From Cordia subcordata (taxonomy: Eukaryota > Streptophyta > Magnoliopsida > Boraginales > Cordiaceae), in contig JAPTOF010000007.1 of NCBI GenBank assembly GCA_028554755.1, positions 4,310,001 through 4,374,000 of the forward strand: a DNA stretch of 64,000 bases, in the 5' to 3' direction. Positions 49,966 to 62,480 of this stretch are shown here, piece after piece. The stretch's first letter is position 1, and every line of letters starts with the position of its first letter. The position numbers and the translations under genes were made by a program. The notes below the pieces were generated by a model. It did no database searches. It saw nothing but the letters and a program-made list of their open reading frames with translations, and was not told the DNA's origin.

Positions 49966-51057
49966 ATATAAATTTTACGATAAATCCCCATTGTTTTTTC
50001 ATTTTTTAAAGTATTCTCTATTATTTAAAATAATTTGAATTAGACGTCAATATTTTATAAATATAATTAAATTAGTTTTTATTATTTAAAAATATTCATA
50101 TTAATTTTTAATGTTTCTCAAAAATAATCAAAGCAGTCCCCATTGTTTTGAAAGAATCATATTAGTCCTTAATATTTGTCAAATTTACTCATATCTGTCC
50201 CTATTAAGGTTATACGTGGGACTTGGAGATTCCGAACTGAACCGAAAAATCATCCCAAATAGTACCAAAATAAAAAATCTTGACTTTTCTACAAAAATTG
50301 AATTAAACTGAACTGAGAATGTCTTTATGATATGGTTCTAGATCTTGTACGAGAACCGTACTGATAACTGAACTGGACCAAACCGAAATGGTACCGATTT
50401 GGACCGAACTAAAAAAACCGAACTTTTAATATTAATAATTATGTATAATCTTTAATATTAATATTATATATGTTAATATTACAATTTTTAAATATTTTAT
50501 ATAATATTTTAGCATTAATATTTTTATTTTATGGTCATAAAAATTTTTAAATTCTTACTGAAAAAGAAAAAAAATTAAAAAAGTACTTTGTATATATAAT
50601 ATATTCACACTTGATTCCAATCTCTAGGCATATTTCACAACTATACTAATGAATTTATATCATATTTCTTTAGATTAAATCTAATCACAATTATCCCAGT
50701 TAACTTATATCATATTTATTAGTTACTCAATTAATTTTATAATAATTATCTTAATCATATTAATTTTATATACATGCTAATTATAATTTACGATATAATC
50801 TTTGAGTAAATAAGGTGCAACAAGGTTAGATGGGAAGACAAAGTCAATTTTCAAACATTGCAACTAGTAATCCTAAAAATGATATCAACTCTTTGCTAAT
50901 ATATTAATAAATGTATTAGTTAATTTTAATTATATTACCAACTTAATTCCCTACCAACTTAAACTAATAGTATTTAATTGATGTTGGTTACATTACATTT
51001 TTTTAGTTTTGATTATATTGCTTACTCTATTTATACAACTTGCTATTTTTAATCTAG

Positions 51058-51300
51058 AGTTAAATTCAAGTAATCCCTAATGTTAACACCTTTTTCCATT
51101 TTAGTCCCTATTATTGTAAATAATTCATACAAGTCCTCAATGTTTACTTATTATAGTCAAATTAGTCCCTGCAGTTAGAGTTAAATTCAAATAAGTCCCT
51201 AATGTTTACATATTTTTTAATTTTAATCCCTATTATTTCAAATAATTCATACAAGTCCCCAATGTTTAATTATTATGGTCAGATTAGTTCCTACAATTAG
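51058..51300. repeat. 121-bp tandem dimer within the foldback family
   Basis: The first unit is 51058-51178 and the second 51179-51300. Both begin AGTTAAATTCAA, contain AATCCCTAATGTT or AAGTCCCTAATGTT, ATAATTCATACAAGTCC and AGATTAGT or AAATTAGT, and end TTAG. Divergence between units is moderate. Confidence 0.8.
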
Positions 51301-51971
51301 AATGGACATTAGTTTTGACGAAAATATTCCAAATGACCTCAAACATAAAAATAATTGGCAATCTTACCCTTTGCGCTATAAAACGAAATCTGATTATCTA
51401 TTTCTTTAAGCAAGAATTCCTAGCAAAAAAGAAAAAAAAGCAGTAGGAATTTAACATTTTGGATGATAGTTATTGCATTCTTTGCATATTTGGATTTATT
51501 GTGAACTTTTATAAGATACATTAGACATCTGATTGAAATTTTTTAATGAAAATTAGGAACTTTTATTGTCTAAAAATTATTCCATAATGAAATTCACAGT
51601 ACAAAAGTTCAAGGTATTATAATCAACTAAGAATAAAAAAAAAAAGAAAAGAAAAAAGAATGACAACTTGAGCTTAGGGACTAATTTGATTGGTTTTTGA
51701 AAACATTGGAGACTAATTTGCATCAATTTAAACAAGTAAGACTAACTTGAGAAATCATGTCAACTTTGGGAACTGTGCATGTGATTTCCCCTTTTACAAA
51801 CTTATTCAAATTAGTTCCAATCTTTTTTATTCATTTTTTCTTAAAACAGGGACTAACTCAAATAAGTTTGTAAAACACTAGGGACTAGTATAAATTCTTT
51901 TCAAATAATGGGGACTAATTTGACTAATTTTGTGAAACATTGGGAATAATATAATTTTTTTTAAATAATAA

Positions 51972-52035
51972 GGACTAATTTGACTACATTTGTGAAATAT
52001 TAAGGACTAATTTGACTACATTTGTGAAATATTAA
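51972..52035. repeat. Perfect 32-bp tandem duplication
   Basis: Two identical 32-bp units (51972-52003 and 52004-52035) begin GGACTAATTTGACTAC and end GTGAAATATTAA. The unit is the basic building block of the foldback family arms, here freshly duplicated. Confidence 0.9.
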
Positions 52036-52504
52036 GGACTAATTTGAACATTTTAAAACAATAAGGACCACTTTGAAAAAATGGAGAAACAATAAGGACC
52101 TATTGTGAAATTTACCCTTTAATCTAACTACAAAAAGTTTAACTGATTTTAATTATATTATTTAATTACTAACTTAATTTATTCTAGTTATATGACAAAC
52201 TAAATAGGGTCTCCCTATTTACGAAAAAAATGAAGAAAATAGATTGGGATTAATTTGAGAAAGTTTATAAAATATTAAGTCAAAACAATAGGGACTAGTT
52301 TAACTATCTTTGTGAAACATTGAGGACTAATATAAATGTTTCTAAATAATAGGGACTAATTTGACTATATGTACAATACAGTGAGGATTAATTCAAATAT
52401 TTTTGTGGAACACTGAAGATTAAATTGATTATTTTAGAACAATAAGGATTAATTTAAGAAAATGAGTAAACAATGGAGACTATTTATGATATTTTTCCTA
52501 AATA

Positions 52505-53935
52505 TTTATATTAAATTTCAGAAAAAAGTTAAAATTTTAAGAAAAGTTCAATTTCAATTTATTCTGGAAGCTATAATTTTTAACTTTTCACAAAAAATAC
52601 TCTTTTTGAAAGAATTTTTAAAAAATATTTTAAGAAAAACTAATCCAAACAAACCCTTAATATTCTACTAATTTTTGCATCTAGACGATTTTGTACCAGT
52701 CTTTAAATTGCATTATTTTGATTTGAAAAGTTTTTGAAAATTTAATTTCCTACAGCAAGAATTTTTTAAAGTAACATCAAATATTGTGAGTCCGGCCGAT
52801 AATATGATACGCTAATATGATACTTTTTTATTTTAAGTATTTATAGTTAGTTTGTAATACACACTATTTAAACAAAATAGGTATCAAATTAGATCCATTA
52901 AAATAAAAAAGACATAAGTAGATATTTTATTTTAGCAAGACGTCATTACACCAAAAAAATTAGAATGCTTATTTTGCATTCGTGCTTTACACAAAAACAA
53001 ATATTATGTTAGATCAAACCCATGAGAATAAAAGAAAAAACATAAATAAATATGTTGTTTGATGAGGTCCCATCACATAAAAAAGTTAAAATGGTGAAGT
53101 GAAATCCATAATAGTTTAATTTTGATTAAAAGTCTCTCCTAACAGTCGGCATTCCCTATTTGTGAAATTTGCTTTCATATTACGTGTTACAAATTACAAG
53201 ATAACTTATATAAAATGATTACAACAACAGAGTTTCAGTTTTTAAAATATATTGTCATCTAATATTTACCGTCTACATGACTTGTACAATCACCATATGA
53301 CATCTTATTTTCAGATTTATATAAAAAACTAAAAAATATTGAAATACTCATTAAATATTTTACTACTAAACAAAATTACAATAACATAAAGTTAGCAAAA
53401 TTACAAACTACAACAAAATTAAATCACATTGAACAAGAAAAAGAAAAAATTAGCACATTTCACTATATATGAAATTTAACATAGACCATTGTCAAAACTA
53501 ATATGCCACACAAAACAATAATAGAAAAATCAATATATATATAAATTTACTGCAAATCATAATCCACACAAACCATAGTCGATACTAAATATGACGTCAA
53601 CCACAAACCATAGATCACAACAAGTCATCAAAGGTTTTTGTTTGTACCAAAAACAACAAATAAAGCATCCCAATACATGACAAGAAATTAAAATATTTAA
53701 AAGAAAGTTAGAAGTCCATAAAATAATAAAATAAAAACCATCCTTAGAAATCAAGTACTCAATATAAAATTAATATATTTTTATGTGTGTGTGTTTTTTC
53801 GGATATTCGAATAGTAAAAAAATTATGCTAACTTCTATCTGATAACCGACATATTTATCAGATATCAGATTCATATATGTTTGTATCTAGAATTTTTATG
53901 ATTTTCCTATATGATCGGATTTGGATATAAATTAG
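52505..53935. other. AT-rich interval with one MITE end
   Basis: Near 52632-52656 is a right end of the GGATT(A/G)AC MITE family (reverse complement GGGTTTGTTTGGATTAG) followed by TTA; its left end was not found. The rest, to 53935, shows no gene or classifiable element. Confidence 0.4.
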
Positions 53936-53939
53936 GATT

Positions 53940-54560
53940 CCGATATAGAACCACTAGAGAAGACTGTACATGGTGGGCTTGGTATTAAAAATCACTAGGT
54001 AGGGCCTGGCCGGGGGATGCGACCGGAATTAATTTTTTTGGACAAAATCCTCACTCCAACTGACAGATCACTAAATTTCGTAACTACAAATGCACTGAAG
54101 TCTAGTTATGACCACTCATGAACGTCGGAACGTTTTTAAGGGGCATTTTTTACTGTTGGGGGGGGGAGGGGAAGGGCGTTTTTGATTGCTAGGACATTTT
54201 TTTGTCTCAAACTTTACTCAACATTTTGAATGTTGTTGCCCACTCTTTCATCTATAAATAGCTGTTTCTTGTGGAGCTCCAAATAGAAATTTTCCATAAG
54301 GCTTCTAGGACACTACATACTACATACATAATATCATACAGTAGACTGTTAGTGTACACTTCCAGTGAGAACAGTGCACGAGAACTCAACATCACCAATT
54401 TGCATGCTCTTATATTGAAGTGCTAGCAATGGTAAGAAAAATATGCTAGTACCTTTAGCATCTATGTAGGGAACGTAAATCCTTTAAGGATATCGCGTAA
54501 GAGAGCCTCAATTTACTGTTTAATTTTCTCTTCTTTTTTTTGTTTCATTCGTCTTGTACT
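53940..54560 (+). mobile_element. Decayed LTR related to the solo LTR at 31367
   Basis: Shared blocks with the reverse complement of 31367-32368: TACATGGTGGGCTTGGTA near 53970, CCTTTAGCATCTATGTAGG near 54450, and ACGTAAATCCTTTAAGGATATCGCG near 54474. Order and spacing are similar, so this is a second member of the same LTR family in the opposite orientation. Its ends could not be fixed. Confidence 0.6.
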
Positions 54561-54781
54561 GCTGATTAACAATATTCAGTTTATTTACTGATTTTATGAA
54601 ATTTCAATATCGTCTTTACAATAAATTTTTCAACATCCTACAATCAAACCACTGAAAAATAATATACTCTTTAACATTCATCCAATATAAAATCTCAATC
54701 ATTTTTAGCCATAACCTCTCACAGAGTATCATATTAATCATGTTATTTTATCTAGTTTCTCCATTTAATTATACTACAATA

Positions 54782-55453
54782 TGTTAATATAATAAATTAA
54801 TAAACTAATATCCTCTCTACAAGTTTAAGCTTTTAGATGAGGTGGTAACTTTAACATGGTATCAGAGCCTAGAAGTCAAATGGCACAGGTTCGATCCTTA
54901 TCGCCACTTATTTAATTAAATTGTTCACGTCCAAACTCTAAACAAATCATGCTGTACGTAAGGGGGCGTGTTAATACAATAAATTGATAAGCTTTTAGAT
55001 GAGGTGGTAACTCTAACATGGTATCAGAGCCTGGAAGTCAAACGGCACAGGTTCGATCCTTATCACCACCCATTTAATTAAATTGTTCACGTGCAAATTC
55101 TAAACAAATCAAGCTGCACGTGAGGGGGCGTGTTAATACAATAAATTAATAAACCAATATCCTCTCTAAACAAATCACGCTGCACCATTTAATTAAATTG
55201 TTCACGTGCAAACTCTAAACAAAATATCCTCTCTAAACAAATCATGCTGCACCATTTAATTAAATTGTTTACGTGCAAACTCTAAACAAATCACGCTACA
55301 CGTGAGGGGGCGTGTTAACACAATAAATTAATAAACCAATATACTCTCTAAACAAATCACGCTGCACGTGAGGGGACGTATTAATACAATAAATTAATAA
55401 ACCAATATCTTCTTTACAAGTTTAAACTTTTAGATGAAGTGGTAACTCTAACA
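54782..55453 (+). mobile_element. Miniature LTR element (TRIM) in tandem multi-LTR form
   Basis: A 75-bp LTR (54782-54856) starts TGTTAATATAATAAA and ends GGTAACTTTAACA. It is followed at once by the primer-binding site TGGTATCAGAGC, then about 100 bp of internal sequence ending in the purine tract GTAAGGGGGCG, then LTR copies at 54969-55018 (shortened), 55131 (rearranged), 55313 (truncated) and 55379-55453 (full 75 bp). The whole is flanked by perfect CAATA duplications (54777-54781 and 55454-55458). There is no coding capacity. Structure and size fit terminal-repeat retrotransposons in miniature. Confidence 0.88.
54857..54868 (+). promoter_or_regulatory. Primer-binding site of the miniature LTR element
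   Basis: TGGTATCAGAGC directly abuts the first LTR and is a full 12-base match to the complement of the initiator-Met tRNA 3' end. A second identical copy starts at 55019. Confidence 0.9.
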
Positions 55454-55459
55454 CAATAA

Positions 55460-55954
55460 CTAATATCCTTCATGCACTTTATGTTTTCATTGATGCCACC
55501 ATAGGCTACTAGTGAGCATAAACACTGTCAACTTCGAAAAATCAAATAAGAAGTAAATTAAGCAATGAATTCAAATCAACCAACGTCACTATTTCTTTGC
55601 ACACTTAAAAAATGTTTTTCTTTTTAATTTATACAAATTAGACAAATTTCCTGAATTTCCTAGAGCAAGAGTTCTTTCTTTTTCGCTTCAGAAATTGTAC
55701 TTTCCCCAGATGGAAAACTAATAATATGAACACGTCAATAAAACTTAAATTGTGTTAAGTACAAAAATTTTTTATTTGAAATTATCTATAGGTATTAATG
55801 TTTCTAAATTTTCTACTTCAACTTGATGAAACTTCTTTTAACCCTTCGCCTCTTATGGGATTCGAACTCGAGTCATCACTCTTAGAGAATAGTTCAACCA
55901 CTTGCAGCCCTCACACCCCCCCCCCCCCTGAAGCTAACCAACATGATATAACGG
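55460..55954. other. Spacer with poly-C tract and weak SINE-like piece
   Basis: It holds a run of 13 C at 55916-55928 and, near 55850-55875, GATTCGAACTCGAG resembling the B-box side of the SINE heads at 25195 and 35720. It likely includes the 3' untranslated region of the RING-CH gene. Confidence 0.4.
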
Positions 55955-58900
55955 TCAAGTTTGACTTGTTTGATACCCTCTACTTGATTGTTGCATAATT
56001 TGGGAACTTTGATGCTGTGCCGTCGAGGCATGACGCTGACTTCTCCATCTCTGCAACTCAATTAGAATAGAATTTCCACTCATTGCAATACCAAATCCCG
56101 CAAAAGTTGAGAGGAGAATTGATAAAATTGCTTGAACGCGAATCTGCAAATTAGAGACAACCTTAGATAATTGTATATCATGTTTTGGTTGTTGACAATG
56201 CATTTCTTAAGTGCCAAAAAGATATGTAATAACACAAGAGAAATAAACTAAGATAAATCAAAAAAAGGAAAAAAAAAAAAAAAAAAGGAAGGAAACTATG
56301 CCTTGACAGAGCCAATTGGGTTCATTATTCCGGAACACCGGAACGCCCCTGACCACAGATCTTTTACTCAAGAAGGATAGACAGGGTGTTACGTCTACAA
56401 GAGTAATTATACTAGGTAACTCGGCCTGCCTCCTATGGAGGAAAAAAAGAAAAAGAAACAAAAAAGCTTGAAGCAACCATACAACATAAAGAGTTAAGAA
56501 TCTTATTTTTGACAACATTGACGGACCGTTAATGAGAAACTTTTACAAAAAGAAGGGTTGGGTTTCAAACTATGTTAAATTATGACAGGAACAATCGCAA
56601 GATATGAACAAACGAAATCTATAAAAGGTACAATCTCAACATAGACCAAAAGAAAATTGCTTCCTTACTCAAGAAAGGAAACAAGTAAAACTGAAAAATA
56701 AAGAAAGAAATAAAAGAAAAGATAAGACGGAAATTTTAAGAAAAGAGAATGACTGCCTATGATTTTTACTACCATTTTTTTTGTCTAGTTTCACTTAATA
56801 GCCGAATCACCAAAAATAAAAGACAAAAAAATTCATAGCAGACTAGAATTCCCATTGCCACCATGTCTAATAGATTTTTTGGACCTTAATGAAAAAAAAC
56901 ACATATCACGTTCATTTGAATCAAGCAAATGGTGAAAGCGACGTCTCATTTAACAAGTAACTTTTTTGGGCTGAATAACAAGTAGAACCTGACACAGGCA
57001 AAATTTCTAACTTCTAATAACATTTTGTCCTAGCTAAGTATGATTGAATTTTTATGTAGGCTTAACTAGAAATAGTTCTTACCAAATAGTAGAAAATATG
57101 TGCAAAGAGGACGACAAGGGCAAACTGGATTGATGCGTAAACCCAGACATATCTACTCTTCACTGCACAAAACATTAAAGTGGATAAAAGATTATTGAAG
57201 AAAATGAACTTCACAAGATATTCTAAGTACAACTTTAGAGTATTCACATAATAAGCAAACATCTACTCGTTTCAATATTTTTCTACTAAATATTATCATT
57301 CAACCTGTTGCCAGAAAATGTTTATAAATGCGGTGTTTCAACAATATAGTAGTGAATGAAACCCCACGAAGAGCATCTAAAAAAAATCCAAATTTGTAAT
57401 TTAAAAAAATTAAAAAAATAACAACCATAAACATAAAAAAGAAAAACTTGTCCTGAGACCTTGCAATTGTATTGGATCTTTTGTTAAAGTAAGTTGTTTC
57501 TTTGAGTTTTATTTGCTTTTATAGTACACAAAACACAAGTTATACGTTCAATTTTGCTGATACGACCTCAAGTAACGTACCAATCATGGAAGAGGTCATT
57601 GATCCAAGGAGACCAAGTACACAAGAGAATGGTAGTGATATAGCAATTGCACCAGAGCCCATTTTCCCAACCTGCATGTATACCAAAAGACGAATACATA
57701 ATCTAATCACAAACCTCAAGCTATTCACGAGTTGTTAAATTTACCAGAAGCTGTTCAAGAAAGCAAAAGTATGCAAGCATGCTGACGATGACAAGAATGG
57801 GCACACCATGCCAAACCCTGTGTGCATATAAGAGAGAGCTTCAGCCATCCTTAATCAAAAATATTATGCAACAATTTCCCATTCATTCATACTCTACATA
57901 GAAATATTATGCTTGATAACAATAATGACATTACAAATAATAAATAATAGTAAAAATAGATATAAATTCATAAGTAATATGTTTGATTATGATGATGATG
58001 ATGATGATAACAATATAATAATTATAATTATTATTTTTGTTATGGTTATAAATATTATTCAAGATGACTCTTTTTTGTTACCTACCATTATTTTTTCTTA
58101 CGATAATAGCATGTACATAGTAACAAATAAATATTTCTGTCATTTTATTTAAATCATTGGAATCAATTAACTCATCCCTATCTTCATTCCCAATACATAC
58201 ATGGGACCCATTTCCAAGTCCATTCCATTCTTAACTCATCCTGTTCCTATAAAAATTTATCCCAATATACCAATTGCCAAATATTGTATCTATCATAATA
58301 TGCAAAAAGACACTAAAATGAAAACTAAAAGTAAAACTATATGATTTTGAACAAATATTAAAATTCTAAGTGATGCAAAATCCCACTTTGACACTTTTTC
58401 TTATCCATTATTGTGATACCAAATTCTGCTCTTATATTTTGTTTTTGCCTTCTTCGCTGGCCTATTCGACCAATGAGTGTCATACGCCACCAAGATCTTT
58501 AAAATTCATAGGTTTCCACTCCTTATATCCATGTCCAAGGCCCTTGGATGAATTATTGTTTAGTGATATACACAAAGAAGAGTATACATAATATTATTTA
58601 CAGGGAAATATATTTCACAATACTTTGTAAATATAAAAGCTCCCAAAAAACAAATGCAATGGTAGAAATCTTTTTATGAAAAAAATAATGATATAGTAGT
58701 TATAGTTTAGTTGTCGTGAAAAGTGATTTGTATGGTTATCGAATTACAATAATCCATATGATAGATTATGACTTCTCAAGACCAATATAAAAGATTCTGG
58801 TCACCCCTTAGGGGAGTATTAGAAAATGTTTGTCCACATATAAATCATGGCTTATAGTTCCAAATGGATAAATCAAGCCTCTTAATACCAACATACAAAG

Positions 58901-61900
58901 TATTGAATTGCTCTGTCTAACATTTAATCATGAGGGGAGTCTTAGAATCTTTCTACATAAAATACAGTCTTTTATGATTAAAAAACGCAAAATAAGAAAG
59001 TAGATATTGTCAATTTACCATCTAAAAATTAATATTACCAAACAATTATTTGTTGTAGCCACTTAAATAAAAATCTCGAATTAATCCGTGGCAATGTACT
59101 AACTTTTCCCAGAGTAAAATAAATATTACATAACTACTTACCTGTATCTGTTTATTTCCATATGTAAGACCCTAGTTGCTTGGGAATCTCGAACTTGATT
59201 GCTTTGCACACGCAAAAGCGTGACGGGTAGATTTTGAACTTCTTGCTTGCAAACATCACACATCTTGTTTCCTTTGATACTAAACCATTTCACAGCACAC
59301 TCCTTATGAGCCAAAGCAAGTTCACCTTTACAACTACATTCCATCTTGAGTGTCTCCCCACCCTCACATAATTCAACCATGCAAATTCTACAAACGGCCT
59401 CTTCTTCTGGTATATCTTCACTATCAAGTTCACTGCTTACTGTACATAAAACAAGTATTAATTATCAATTTAATATAACTAGAAAAATAGTATATCAAGA
59501 AACAACATAAAGTTCCAAAATTACCACCATCTTCTCCCGCTGTACTTATATTTGATGATATGGAGTCTCCATCTTTCGGTCGAGGAGTTGCAGGAATCAC
59601 ACGGATAAAAGAATCCATTTTTCTTATAGTTTTGTTGTTGTTGTTGTTGTTGATATGAGGAACAGAAAGTGATCGGGATATTCGCCGCTCTCCTTTTATC
59701 TACTTATTGAAGTGCAACAATTTTTTAAATAACTTCTGTATATCAAATGAATGTGATAAAGACCAACTAATAATTGTATCAAACTTGAAAGCTCAAACAC
59801 TACATACATATAATGAGACTTGAACCTAGACTACAGAAATTAAGTGATTGTTTATACAAATTCAGTACCCACAGGAATAAATGAAAGATAGAGTTAATAC
59901 TAGTGCACAGATTGTTTTCACGAAAAGCAAAAAAGATGAAGAGAAAAGGAAACTTGAAAAAATAGAAAAGGAAGAATATGAAAGCAGAAAGAACACAACT
60001 AGACTCATTTTAAGAGGAAAATTCGTTTCAGTTTCATGCCTTGTAAAGTGCCATTTTGCTTTAACTCACTGATTTTCCCAATGGTGAAGAATTGCTGAAG
60101 TTCCATCATAAGAACCAGTTAGTTAATATGAGGAGTGGCCCAAGTTCTTATAAGGTGGTCTTATACTATATGATTTTTCCATGTGGGAGGAATGTTTATT
60201 CCAACACCTAAATTGAGTATCCCTTGAATATTTATAAAATGAAATGTGAAAATGCCCAATTACCTAATTTTGACATAATCTGCAGGGTTAATTTACAAAT
60301 AGTATACATTATTTTACTATTTTGTTCAATTAGTCTTTGTTACTGCTTTAGAGAGGCTCAATGGTAGCTAGTTGAGATCATTGCTCTACTTACATGTAGT
60401 TAATGTATGCCTTTTAAGCTACTTCTCTTTGTTCTAGAATCAATTTGTTAAAGATGATGGAATGGCTTGTTCTCTAGCATCTGCTGCTACAAAAGCATAA
60501 GAACTTATTTTATTCTTCAAGGTTTATATTTTAACTTTTCCTAATAGCAAGGAGTTGCCATGACTAAATAGGAATTACCAGTAAGCTGTAGAACAAATTT
60601 GATGGTGGCATCGCGGAAGGAAGAACGAAAGAAAAGTAAGAGAAGAGAATGATATCTGTAACACTTACCTCCGATGTCAGAGAGCTGTTTAAGCTTCCAC
60701 TCTGTATGGACTCCATTGGATTTGCAGCCGTTACAGGGAGAGACGAAGTCCTCTTCATACGAGGAGTGAACACTTTTGTGAGTGACCATGTCCTTGGCAT
60801 GGATGAATTCTCTTGTGATGTTGTAGCTGAGGAAGCCGAATTCGGGTTGTTCACAGCTTTTTCGATATCAAAACTTAAACTCCGGCATTTGAAGCTTAAT
60901 TTCGGAAGGATATTCTTGATGGATGGTGATCTGCCTTTACATGAAGAGGGACCAGAAGACTCATTCTTTCTTGCATTAGAAGGGCTAGGAGTCAAGATGA
61001 AGTTTACTCTTTTAGGGGTGGGAATCGGAGTAGAGGGTGCTATCGTTTGAACAGGTTCTGGCTGGGAGACCTCTGATGGGCTTGTAGGGATCTCCAAGGA
61101 CAGCTTAGGTTTTCTCCAAGTTTTAACATGCTCTGTTTCTTCCTTAGAGTCAGACATATGTTCCAACTGAAAAGTGAGAAAATACTATTTAGTGTGCCAA
61201 TAAAAAATGCAAAATAAACATGTCTGTTTATAATCACAAGGTCCATTTTATTTTCAGCAAACAATCAATGGCACATTTCAACCCACAAAATTTTTACACA
61301 AATATGAATCCTCTCCAATGACCTGCAATATGTTAGTTTAGTTTTCTAGTGCTGTTCTATTTTTCTATTTTACTCTGCATCAACTGTTTCGATAACACTG
61401 AAGGTCCTGACCAAGATCAGAAACCATGTAAAACATGTCAACTGTCCGTGGGTGTGGCACTCACATATGGTGGATTCCACAAACCCTCCTCTCAGTCTCA
61501 CTGCCATAGCCGGCCTGAAGTATTGTCTTGAACTTGTTTACTCTGTGTTGGATAATCACATGCTTGATGGAACAAGGATACAAGATTTATCTGTCGATAT
61601 CCTTGTCGACAACAACATTGTAAAAGCAAGTTTCACACAAATGCCGAAGATTGGACATTCCTGAAGGCAATCAACAAGCAGTAGCACAGGAAAACACATC
61701 CTGTGTATCAATTTTCTGAGATCTAACTTATATAAAACGTGATTCCAAGTTGGAATAAATTTAAAAATGCTCGAGTCAACAACATTCAAGTTTCAACTTT
61801 ATCAATAGCATGAGCCAGACACTTAATCATTAGTTATCAATATTTAAATCATGCATTACCATTCTGCACTAACAACAGTTATTTCAATCTGCCTTTGAGC

Positions 61901-62480
61901 TACCATTCCTCTTGGAGCTATTCAGTTTTTTTTTCTGATATATACATCTATATATCACCACTTACTTCACACAATAGAAGTCTTGCCATATATGTTGTTT
62001 GATATCACAATACAAATTCTTATGACACAAAACACGGATGATATAAAATATTAATCATAAGGCTGGCAGAAAAATAAAACCACTTGAATCTAAGTTTAGA
62101 TGGCTGAAAAGGGAGCTGTGTAATTATTACAACATCTGTAGTTGTATCCTTGTACTATAAACTATTTACGCCAAAATTGATAAAAAGACAAAAACATAAC
62201 AAGACAACATTAAAAAAAGGAAAAAACATAACATCTAACAAGTTGTACTTTGTGAGCTATTTTATCAAAAATTACTAATGACAAACATAACAAGACAAGA
62301 TTAAAAAAAAAAAATCTTCTGTATATAAAAAGAAAATTTCAGTACTTTCTAACATTGAGAACAGTAAAAAACTACCTCAGGAACTGGAACAACAACTTCT
62401 TGCACTTGTTTTTCACATGCACCACCATCATCTTCCTCACTTCTAGACCTTTTATTCTGCTCATGAGCCAAATCCATCAT
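55955..62480 (-). CDS. RING-CH-type E3 ubiquitin ligase with four membrane segments
   Basis: Eight exons: 62480-62376, 61166-60669, 59699-59525, 59439-59142, 57817-57745, 57671-57581, 57162-57083 and 56143-55955. All borders are GT-AG and phases agree, giving 502 aa. Residues 1-260 are a Ser/Pro-rich, likely disordered region with conserved-looking motifs [37 protein letters not shown] and an Asn run near 217-222. The RING-CH (C4HC3) finger is at 276-323: CRIC, ECSC, H304, C307, CDVC. Four hydrophobic segments follow at about 364-383, 390-411, 419-440 and 445-469, then a polar Gln/Ser tail. MARCH-like enzymes of this kind sit in endomembranes and ubiquitinate membrane proteins; the substrate is unknown. 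All metal ligands are present. Layout matches a plant RING/U-box subgroup. Confidence 0.92.
59637..59654 (-). repeat. AAC microsatellite coding for poly-Asn
   Basis: On the coding strand an (AAC)n run in exon 3 of the RING-CH gene encodes about five to six consecutive Asn between PHI and KTIRKM. It can change length without breaking the frame. Confidence 0.85.

Larger units (their letters stand above)
49970..52500. mobile_element. Large foldback/MULE-like element or nested cluster
   Basis: The left arm (about 49970-50220) aligns with the left arm of the 4967-5500 element (CCCCATTGTTTTTTC, then AAATATAATTAAATTAG). An inverted partner lies at about 52240-52490 (ACAATGGAGACTATTT). Between them are 1.2 kb of AT-rich sequence, a 121-bp tandem dimer (51058-51300) and another block of the same repeat family (51670-52118) that itself ends in the canonical GTGAAATTTACCC. 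No transposase is recognisable. No convincing target duplication was found, so it could be one 2.5-kb element or two or three nested ones. Confidence 0.6.

Noticed and set aside
54850..55030. TGGTATCAGAGC sequences considered as tRNA genes
   Set aside because: They are the complement of the tRNA 3' end right after LTRs, that is primer-binding sites; no cloverleaf can be formed.
59881..60072. 63-codon Lys/Glu-rich plus-strand frame
   Set aside because: It lies in an intron of the RING-CH gene on the opposite strand and shows only charged low-complexity sequence.
60649..61050. 133-codon plus-strand frame
   Set aside because: Exact antisense of exon 2 of the RING-CH gene, whose minus-strand frame continues correctly across introns.
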